From positions 124,001-188,000 of the forward strand of contig CAOKFI010000002.1 in the NCBI GenBank assembly GCA_948467675.1: a stretch of DNA of 64,000 nucleotides, in the 5' to 3' direction. The notes under the pieces are model-generated. The model saw only the letters and a list, made by a program, of their open reading frames with translations, was not told where the DNA came from and made no database searches. The translations under genes and the position numbers were made by a program. Shown here piece by piece: positions 57,480-64,000 of this stretch. Each line of letters opens with the position of its first letter. The stretch's first letter is position 1. This stretch comes from an uncultured Porphyromonadaceae bacterium (GTDB taxonomy: Bacteria; Bacteroidota; Bacteroidia; Bacteroidales; Muribaculaceae).

Positions 57480-57531
57480 AAAAAAGGCAGAAGGCTCATG
57501 ATTCAATGTAATTATCTCATGGCCTTCTGCC
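57480..57531 (-). terminator. Strong terminator/attenuator between SusD and sulfatase genes
   Basis: A 10 bp stem (57486-57495 with 57522-57531) continues through a one-base bulge into five more pairs (CATGA/TCATG). On the reverse strand six T residues follow (57485-57480). It would cut most transcripts after susD. Confidence 0.85.
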
Positions 57532-57563
57532 ATGTATTTATCGGTCAGTCGTCGTTGCGGTTA

Positions 57564-59495
57564 TCAGTCGCAATCGTAGTTGTAGTCAGCGGTTCCGTCC
57601 GAATTTGTAGGCCATCCGGGGTTCTGGTACAACACGCTCTTTCCGGTCGCGGGGTCGATCGTCAGCAGGAACTCCGATACGGGTATCGGTTCGAGATAAT
57701 GCGCTTTCGGAAAGTTGTAGCCGTTGTATGCGATCGATGTCGTGGTGCTCTGGAGCGGGCGCAGGTAGTTGCCGTTGGCTTTCGGCGACAGGTTCTTATC
57801 GTTCAAGTCGTTGTCCTTGCCACCCTGTGCCTCATACACCTTGTACAGTTCTTCCCAGAGATTGAATCCTTCGGGCTGGTAAGCACGCATCTTGTCGAGC
57901 GAACGCCAGCGCTTCAGGTCGTCAAGACGCATGGCCTCGGCAATGAACTCGCAGCGGCGCTCACGGCGGATATTGTACAAAGTGGGGCTTACAGCCACAC
58001 CTTTCGACCATACGGCCAGATCGTTCTCTTTGTCAAGCACGGTAGCATCAATTGTCTTCTGGTAGTCGGTGTCGACACCGGCACGCTTGCGCAGTTTTGT
58101 CCAGTATGCACCGCACTTGCCTCCGAGATCACCGTGACGCTCATAGTATGCCTCTATGTAATTGAGGTAGCACTCGGCGGCACGGAATATCGGGGTAGCC
58201 GTCGTGGTACGGGTCTGCAACTGCTGTATCTCGTCTTCGCTCACCCACTTGCACACCTCATAACCGGTGGTGGCACGCGATGCGCCCTGCGATGTTATAT
58301 AGGGGAGATAGAAGAATGTGGTATCGTTCACATACTTGTTGAGTTCGGGATCGAAACGGGTGCTTATATCAGATCCGGCAGCACGTACCGATTCGGTAAG
58401 GCGGGTGTCGCGTCCCATAAATTCGTGATATGAATCCTTGTCACCCTGATATTCGGGATCGGCATAGATGGGGAGTCCGGATTTCATCAGGAATGAATTG
58501 ACTGCGGCACGTGTCATTCCGAGTCCGCCACCGGAGCGCAGGAACGCGGAGCAGCTGTGGACAAGCACACCTTCCTGATAGTAGCGGGCCAGGATCACCT
58601 CGCTGTTGTCGGGGAATACGGATTCCCAGTTATTGAACATTGCCTGGTAGTCCTTGTCAAGGTCGCGTGAATCGGCAACCAGCTCGGCAGCCTTATATGC
58701 TTCCTCAAGGAAGAAATAGACCTCAGCCTCGGCGCTTCCGGCCTTGAATTGGAAGTCAGGCCAATATGGAGCGCCCACCCATTTCGGGTTGCCAGGAACG
58801 AAGCATGTTCCGGCGTGGTACTTCTCCCATGTACCTTCGTACAGAGCCACGCGCGATTTCAGTGTCAGAGCAGCATCGCGGGTTATACGGCCCGATTCCG
58901 GAGCCACTTGCTGAAGCAGGCCTATCGCACGGTCGAGCTGTTCGAGAATAAAACGGGCCACCTCATTGCGCGGACGGCGCTTTGTAGCACTGATCAACAC
59001 CGACGGGTCATCCGGGAGCATCTCGGTAAAGATAGGTGCATCGCCGAAATTGCGCAGAAGACGGAAATATTCCCATGCGCGGAAGAAGTATCCTTCGCCG
59101 AGATAGTGGTCAACGAGAATACGGTTGCCGGTGATATGCTCGTAGCGCTCCTCTGTTTTGTTGATGAAGAAGTTTATGCCGCGCAGAGACTTGAAATTCC
59201 ACTGGTTGGACTCATCCTCCATCTTGGGTGTGCGCTTGCTGCCTTCATAGAGCAGCGCGTTCGGGCCACCGCCGAACTGGTCGTCGGAATTTACGTCGAC
59301 ATTGTAGGGGCCGCCACTCCATTCGGTGCTCTTCGGCAGGAGTGAATAAAATTCGTTGACGGATATTTTCAGGTCATTGTCGGTCTTGAAATATGTGGTC
59401 TCGTTGCCGAAATCCAGAGGCTCACGCTCAAGGAAATCGTTGCAGGAACTGAGACCGAATGCCGCAATGGCTATTAACAATATATGTTTTTTCAT
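57564..59495 (-). CDS. SusD/RagB family surface glycan-binding lipoprotein
   Basis: A 643-residue lipoprotein (LSSCNDFLE, Cys18). After the tag comes the SusD_RagB core: N-terminal EREPLDFGNETTYF, TPR-like helices (GEGYFFRAWEYFRLLRNFGDAPIF, EVARFILEQLDRAI) and a C-terminal region with RREVRCEF-type motif (RRERRCEFIAEAMRLDDLKRW). It sits on the cell surface and closes over the SusC channel, loading oligosaccharides. It is 25 bp after the SusC gene. A strong terminator follows it, so SusCD should exceed the downstream enzymes in expression. Confidence 0.95.
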   Translation of the reverse strand: MKKHILLIAIAAFGLSSCNDFLEREPLDFGNETTYFKTDNDLKISVNEFYSLLPKSTEWSGGPYNVDVNSDDQFGGGPNALLYEGSKRTPKMEDESNQWNFKSLRGINFFINKTEERYEHITGNRILVDHYLGEGYFFRAWEYFRLLRNFGDAPIFTEMLPDDPSVLISATKRRPRNEVARFILEQLDRAIGLLQQVAPESGRITRDAALTLKSRVALYEGTWEKYHAGTCFVPGNPKWVGAPYWPDFQFKAGSAEAEVYFFLEEAYKAAELVADSRDLDKDYQAMFNNWESVFPDNSEVILARYYQEGVLVHSCSAFLRSGGGLGMTRAAVNSFLMKSGLPIYADPEYQGDKDSYHEFMGRDTRLTESVRAAGSDISTRFDPELNKYVNDTTFFYLPYITSQGASRATTGYEVCKWVSEDEIQQLQTRTTTATPIFRAAECYLNYIEAYYERHGDLGGKCGAYWTKLRKRAGVDTDYQKTIDATVLDKENDLAVWSKGVAVSPTLYNIRRERRCEFIAEAMRLDDLKRWRSLDKMRAYQPEGFNLWEELYKVYEAQGGKDNDLNDKNLSPKANGNYLRPLQSTTTSIAYNGYNFPKAHYLEPIPVSEFLLTIDPATGKSVLYQNPGWPTNSDGTADYNYDCD

Positions 59496-59520
59496 TTTTT
59501 AAAGTTCAAGGGTTAAGTGA

Positions 59521-62500
59521 TTAGAAGGTAAGCTCAAGACCCACAGAGAATGTACGGTACTGCGGGTAGCATTTACCTGCGCCGCCGTCATAGGTGTCGT
59601 CATTGGTCTTCAGTGCTTCGGGATCGAATATCTTCAGTTTGGAAACTGTAAACAGATTCTCACCGGAGAAGTACAGACGGGCTTTTTTCACATATTTAGC
59701 CAGCTTGGTGTTCTGCGGCAGGCTGAAACCGATCTGGAGGTTCTTCAGACGCAGGTAGGAAGCATCCTGTATCCAGCGGTCAGCACACTGGGTGTTGTTG
59801 CGGTCCATGCGCACACGTCCGTAGTATGAATCGAAGTTTGCGCCAAGCGGAGAATCGGCATAGCGGAAGTAGTCGAGATGCTGCTCGAAGAACGACATCT
59901 GCCATTCCTGGGTGATGCCGAAGAATGTGGACTCATCGATGTAATAGTCGCGTTTGCCTATACCCTGGAAATATGCACGGAAGTCGATCCACTTCCACTG
60001 GGCCTCAAGAGTGAAGCTGTAAGCATAGCGCGGAGTTGTGTTGCCGATGATAGTCTGGTCACCATGGTTGTCGAGTGTACCGGCTCCCGGGCTGATCGCG
60101 GGATCGTCGTCAAGGTTGGCATACATTATGTCGCCGCCGCCCCACTTGTCGCCGATAGCGATCTGCGGGTGCTTCTCGAGATATGCGTTCATCTCGTTGT
60201 CGGACTGAGCTATACCCACTACCCTGTAGCCCCATATATCACCATAGGTCTTACCCTGGTACCAGCCGTTGATCTTGTTGTCGGGCGAGTCATATTTTGT
60301 TATGACGGTCTTGTAGTCGCTCAGCGAGGCCGATATGCCGTAGTTGAAGTCGCGTCCTATGCGGTCACGCCAGCTGATCTCAAGCTCCCAGCCACGTGTG
60401 CGCAGCTCGGCGTTGTTGGTCTTGGGTGCGTCGGCACCGAATATTCCGGGGAAAGCCATGGCCGGGCCCACCATATCCTTGGTGGTACGCTGGTACCAGT
60501 CGAATGCTCCGGTGAGGCGGTTGCTGAAGAATCCCCAGTCGATACCTGCGCCTACGTTTTCGATCTTCTCCCATGTAAGTGAAGATGAGAATGGATCGTA
60601 TACCGGCAGTACGGTAGCCTGCGATCCACCGAGGATCAGCTGTCCGCCATTGGTGTTCATCTGCTGGTAGTAGGGATAGAACGATGTGGTGTTCTGGTTA
60701 CCGAGAGTACCGTACGATGCACGGAGCTTAAGGTATTCAAATCCTTTGTATCGGAGTGATTCCCAGAACTTCTCCTGGGCGATGTTCCAGCCTATCGAGA
60801 AGGAGGGGAACACACCCCAGCGCTGATCGGTCGGGAAACGGCTTGCAGCGTCGCCACGGAGGTTGACCTCTGCCATGTAACGGTCAGCGAAGTTGTAGTT
60901 TATACGTCCGAATATACCTACCGACGACCATTCACCCTTTTTCTGAGCCATCATAGTGGTCTCGCCGCCAACTTCCGATGGAAGGAAAGGCTTGTCGGGG
61001 TCAAGCACGTTGGACGAGGCCATACGGTCGGTCTCGGTGCGGTAGTACTCGGTCTGCACACCGGCGAGGAACTTGAAGTTGTGGTGCTCGCCAAGACGCA
61101 GCGAGTAGTCGGTATAGGTATTGGTGCTGAAATAGTTTATAGCGGTATTGGCCTTCTCGTAATAGCTCTCGCCTGCCGACGGATAAACCTGGAAATTACC
61201 CCACTGGTTGATCTTTTTCTGTGCCGGCACCCCTTCGAGCACCTGAAGATATTTCTGACCTCCGTAAGGGCCTGTCACCGAGATAGGCTTGAACTGGCGG
61301 GTGTAGGGATTGTGCTCGATACGGCTATTGATCTCGGCATGTATCTGCCAGCCTTTTATCGGCTCGATGAGGAGGTTGGCCTGGTTGTAGAACTGCTGTG
61401 TCTTCTGGTTGATGCGGCCACCGTCCTTGATGGACTGAACCATTGAGTTCTCATGGTACTCGCCATTAGGCAGGTAGAGCGGTATGGTCGGATAGCGGCG
61501 TCCTATATTGTGGAAGAACAGCGAGTTCAGGGCCGATGGCTTGTCGTTGTCGGTCGAGATGATACGGGTTGTCCAGTTCAATGACACATAGTTGTTGAAC
61601 TTGATGTTGGTCTTTCCGGTAAGGGCCAGACGCTTGAAGCCCTCGTCGGCAAAGTTGAAGAGACCGCCCTGATCCATGAAGTTTCCGGAGAGATAATATG
61701 TCACTTTGTCACCGCCACCCGATACGCTCAGGTTGTGTTCCTGTGAAAATGTGTGATCCTTCAGGTATACGTCGTACCAGTTGGTATTGCCCCAGGAGTT
61801 CACCTGGCCGAGCCATTCGTCCTTACCGTCCTCCTTGGGCATAGTGGCATCTGCGAGCAGACCGTTCTGATACTGGAGGAGGCGGTTGAGATGGTTGCCG
61901 CTGAACATCGGCGACTGTCCGGCATTGGTACGAGAGTCATTGACCACCAACGCAAAGGTGTAGGAGTCGAGTGTGTTGGGCACGCTCACCGGCTTCGAGA
62001 ACCGGAGGTTGCCTGAATATGTGACTGAAGTGCCCTTCTGTCCGCTCTTGGTGGTGACGAGAATCACACCGAAAGGTGCACGCGAACCGTAGATGGAGGC
62101 TGCAGCGGCATCCTTGAGGACGGATATGTTGGCTATATCGTTGGGGTTGATCGTGGAAAGGTCGCCTTCCATACCGTCGATAAGCACGAGCGGGGATGAA
62201 TTGGAGCCTTCGCCGATAGAGCCGACACCACGTATGTTGATGTTCATCTGCTCACCGGGGGCACCACCTGCGTCGTTAGATATGTTAAGACCGGCCACGG
62301 CACCCTGCAGACCCTGCACGGCGTTGGTGATAGGACGCGATTCAAGCACGGCGTTGTCGATGGTCTTGACGGAACCGGTGGCATTGATCTTTTTCTGCAC
62401 GCCGTAGCCCACCACGACTACCTCCTCGAGGTTCACACCTCCGGAATCCTTCAGGGTCACATCTATATTGTCACGGCCATTCAGTGCAATCTCCTGAGTC

Positions 62501-62733
62501 TCCATACCTATATAGGAAACCACTATGGTTGCGTTGAGCGATGACACTTTAAGGGAGAACGCGCCGTCCACGTCGGTTGACACACCTCCTGTAGGATTGC
62601 CTTTCTCATAGACAGTCGCACCGATGGCTGTATCGCCTGATGGCTCGTATACCACACCTTTTACCAAGGCGTCAGCGTAGGCCGCAGCTACCGTGAAAAT
62701 GCACAGTATGATTGATACAAGATATTTTTTCAT
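59521..62733 (-). CDS. SusC/RagA family TonB-linked outer-membrane protein
   Basis: A 1070-residue protein starting MKKYLVSIIL with signal peptide ending AAAYA. The order is a CarboxypepD-like domain (about 20-100; VKGVVYEPSGDTAIGATVYE), the SusC signature VEEVVVVGYG-type TonB-box region (LEEVVVVGYG), a plug (NAVQGLQGAVAGLNI, VLKDAAAASIYGSRAPFGVILVTTK) and a 22-strand barrel. It imports glycan fragments captured by SusD. The start at 62733 was chosen because the alternative at 62757 adds eight residues before a complete signal peptide. It follows the surface lipoprotein gene by 36 bp. Confidence 0.95.
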   Translation of the reverse strand: MKKYLVSIILCIFTVAAAYADALVKGVVYEPSGDTAIGATVYEKGNPTGGVSTDVDGAFSLKVSSLNATIVVSYIGMETQEIALNGRDNIDVTLKDSGGVNLEEVVVVGYGVQKKINATGSVKTIDNAVLESRPITNAVQGLQGAVAGLNISNDAGGAPGEQMNINIRGVGSIGEGSNSSPLVLIDGMEGDLSTINPNDIANISVLKDAAAASIYGSRAPFGVILVTTKSGQKGTSVTYSGNLRFSKPVSVPNTLDSYTFALVVNDSRTNAGQSPMFSGNHLNRLLQYQNGLLADATMPKEDGKDEWLGQVNSWGNTNWYDVYLKDHTFSQEHNLSVSGGGDKVTYYLSGNFMDQGGLFNFADEGFKRLALTGKTNIKFNNYVSLNWTTRIISTDNDKPSALNSLFFHNIGRRYPTIPLYLPNGEYHENSMVQSIKDGGRINQKTQQFYNQANLLIEPIKGWQIHAEINSRIEHNPYTRQFKPISVTGPYGGQKYLQVLEGVPAQKKINQWGNFQVYPSAGESYYEKANTAINYFSTNTYTDYSLRLGEHHNFKFLAGVQTEYYRTETDRMASSNVLDPDKPFLPSEVGGETTMMAQKKGEWSSVGIFGRINYNFADRYMAEVNLRGDAASRFPTDQRWGVFPSFSIGWNIAQEKFWESLRYKGFEYLKLRASYGTLGNQNTTSFYPYYQQMNTNGGQLILGGSQATVLPVYDPFSSSLTWEKIENVGAGIDWGFFSNRLTGAFDWYQRTTKDMVGPAMAFPGIFGADAPKTNNAELRTRGWELEISWRDRIGRDFNYGISASLSDYKTVITKYDSPDNKINGWYQGKTYGDIWGYRVVGIAQSDNEMNAYLEKHPQIAIGDKWGGGDIMYANLDDDPAISPGAGTLDNHGDQTIIGNTTPRYAYSFTLEAQWKWIDFRAYFQGIGKRDYYIDESTFFGITQEWQMSFFEQHLDYFRYADSPLGANFDSYYGRVRMDRNNTQCADRWIQDASYLRLKNLQIGFSLPQNTKLAKYVKKARLYFSGENLFTVSKLKIFDPEALKTNDDTYDGGAGKCYPQYRTFSVGLELTF

Positions 62734-62769
62734 ATTTGCAATGTGTTTGTATTTCAAGGTGGGTTAAGG

Positions 62770-63360
62770 TTATTCGCCTTTTTTCTTCTGCTCGAAAGTC
62801 AGTTTGTGCATCACGGTGGAGTCATTGCTGTATATGTAGGCAATTGACCGGCGACGGGAGGTAGTGCTACGGTTCAGATTCAGTTTGAACTGTGTGTAGC
62901 CGTCGCCACCTCCTGACAGTTTCGGGCAAGAGATCGCCGATCCGATCAGTTTGCCAACAGTCCAGCGGGAGTTGGAGTTGAGAGTCACCATATACTCGGC
63001 CATCTCGGATTTCACCACTACCGGCTCATAGACATAGTAGCGGGCCGTGATCGGGCCTTCGTACTCTATGACGGTCTCGGTGACATTGAGCGATCCGTCG
63101 GGCAATATCTCAGGCTCACCGTCGGCGTCAAACACGGTGTCACGTTCCGTATAGCTATATATATAGGTGGTATCGGTTTTGGCATTGGGATCAATCGTCA
63201 GAGGATATACCTCGGTCGGATCCGACAGCAATGATATTGTGCCGAGTTCAAAATACACCGGGACTTCTTCCCCGTAGTTGCCATCGGGGCCTGCCTCATC
63301 GTCGCAACCTGTAAGCCCCACGGCCACACAGGCGGTCAGTAGATAAAACAATTTTCTCAT
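62770..63360 (-). CDS. PUL surface lipoprotein with BACON-like C-terminal domain
   Basis: A 196-residue lipoprotein (LTGCDDE, Cys19). The C-terminal half (about 115-190) has a Trp in a conserved SRWTV position and strands ending SIAYIYSNDSTVMHKLTFEQ, resembling BACON domains; the first half is of unknown fold. It stands where SusE-like or SGBP proteins occur, just before SusC, 28 bp after the GH18 gene. Binding of the target glycan or a spacer role at the cell surface is inferred from position only. Confidence 0.65.
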   Translation of the reverse strand: MRKLFYLLTACVAVGLTGCDDEAGPDGNYGEEVPVYFELGTISLLSDPTEVYPLTIDPNAKTDTTYIYSYTERDTVFDADGEPEILPDGSLNVTETVIEYEGPITARYYVYEPVVVKSEMAEYMVTLNSNSRWTVGKLIGSAISCPKLSGGGDGYTQFKLNLNRSTTSRRRSIAYIYSNDSTVMHKLTFEQKKKGE

Positions 63361-63388
63361 GGATGGTTATTTATGTATTTAGGTTAGT

Positions 63389-64000
63389 CTATTCTTTTAT
63401 AAATTTTGATTTTACAATCTCTCCGTTCTCCGCCTTGGCCGTAACGACATAGATTCCGCCTGTAAGCGACGACACGTCCACCAGCCCTTCCGGCTCACGG
63501 ATACCCATCACCTCGGCACCCGACAGGTTGAACACCTGTATGGTGTCGATCTTATCGCCTGACGACAGATTCACATTGATATGCGAACGTGCCGGCGACG
63601 GATATATGTTGAGCGAGGCATTGCCTGTGCGGTCGATCCCGATATTGCCGATTCCGGCTATATGGCGCACATCGACCTCGGTAATCAGGGTATCGACATT
63701 AGCGTTCAGACCGTAGCTGCACCATTTTGCCAGGTTGTACTTGTGCATTTTGGGCGATCCGTCCTCATTCTTGTCCCACACATCGTTGCCCATATCCCAG
63801 TAGAATATGCCCTGGAGATTCTGCTCGCGTGTGTATTTGGCACGCTTGTAGGTCAGCATCGGGCCGGTGAAGTAGAACTTCTCGTTGCCGAACGTCTTGT
63901 ATTCCTCGGTTTCCGACGGTACATAATCGTCGGTGAAGAAACCGTCCTTCACGCCCTTGATAGGCGAACCCGACACCTGTCCGTTGCCGTTGGATGTAGT
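63389..64000 (-). CDS. GH18-like endo-glycosidase, C-terminal part with T9SS sorting domain (cut by window edge)
   Basis: Only the last 203 residues are in the window; the gene continues past the right edge. The first 80 visible residues end in QGIFYWDMGNDVWD, matching the last beta strand (GxxxW-D) of GH18 chitinase/endo-beta-N-acetylglucosaminidase barrels. Residues from about 130 to the end, beginning NIYPSPARSHINVNL and ending NGEIVKSKFIKE, form a T9SS type A (Por_Secre_tail) sorting domain. The product would be exported through T9SS to the surface. GH18 is likely but not certain from the C-terminus alone. Confidence 0.7.
   Translation of the reverse strand, partial: TTSNGNGQVSGSPIKGVKDGFFTDDYVPSETEEYKTFGNEKFYFTGPMLTYKRAKYTREQNLQGIFYWDMGNDVWDKNEDGSPKMHKYNLAKWCSYGLNANVDTLITEVDVRHIAGIGNIGIDRTGNASLNIYPSPARSHINVNLSSGDKIDTIQVFNLSGAEVMGIREPEGLVDVSSLTGGIYVVTAKAENGEIVKSKFIKE

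Overview
The window reads as chromosomal DNA of a gut-type Bacteroidales, most likely a Muribaculaceae relative. The evidence is a SusC/SusD glycan-uptake locus, a serine-type sulfatase, an N-succinylornithine transcarbamylase, GldD/GldE homologues, a T9SS-type C-terminal tail, and many copies of the Bacteroidetes promoter (TTTG, about 20 bp, then TAnnTTTG). The family assignment is inference. Genes are densely packed, with frequent ATGA overlaps. There is no integrase, insertion sequence or CRISPR array, so this is mostly core chromosome with one catabolic island at the right.

Left part (1-16.5 kb): the start of parE, a secreted phosphodiester-glycosidase pair, the succinyl-ornithine step of arginine synthesis, a TonB-dependent outer-membrane receptor, HflX, then an envelope operon (dUTPase, TPR protein, DUF4292 lipoprotein, EnvC-type activator, Wzx-like flippase). 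A TPM-domain membrane protein and a dGTPase run the other way.

Middle (16.5-34.8 kb): tyrS, tRNA-Gln, a cytidylate-kinase-like protein, ATP-PEP carboxykinase, a Rel/SpoT alarmone enzyme, a PgpH-type HD phosphodiesterase, a ThiF/MoeB adenylyltransferase, tRNA-Pro, a DivIC-like protein, coaX followed by an outer-membrane protein, lptC and a CNNM transporter, then the reverse-strand operon gldE-gldD-phosphopantetheinyl transferase and a DUF2156 protein.

The most unusual block is 34.9-41.0 kb: a four-gene reverse-strand operon with its own near-perfect promoter. It encodes a WD40 propeller fused to a divergent OmpA-like domain, a TPR protein with a complete caspase His/Cys dyad, a DUF4384 protein, and a CarboxypepD-domain outer-membrane barrel. 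All four have signal peptides, so this is an exported caspase system rather than the usual cytoplasmic defence arrangement. Its domain set (TPR, WD40, carboxypeptidase-regulatory, OmpA-like) resembles that of the T9SS protein PorE, split over separate proteins.

From 41.1 to 48.1 kb are small metabolic genes (a NanM-like mutarotase, mgsA, a creatininase-family amidohydrolase, gluQ, a hemerythrin-LuxR fusion regulator with a relic of a second regulator at its 3' end, rhaM, an esterase, galM). From 48.5 kb to the right edge runs a polysaccharide utilisation locus on the reverse strand: GH18 (partial, with a T9SS tail), surface lipoprotein, SusC, SusD, sulfatase, GH20, GH2, GH29. The enzyme set fits stepwise stripping of fucose, galactose, GlcNAc and GlcNAc sulfate from host N-glycans or mucin. 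A strong terminator hairpin separates SusCD from the enzyme genes.
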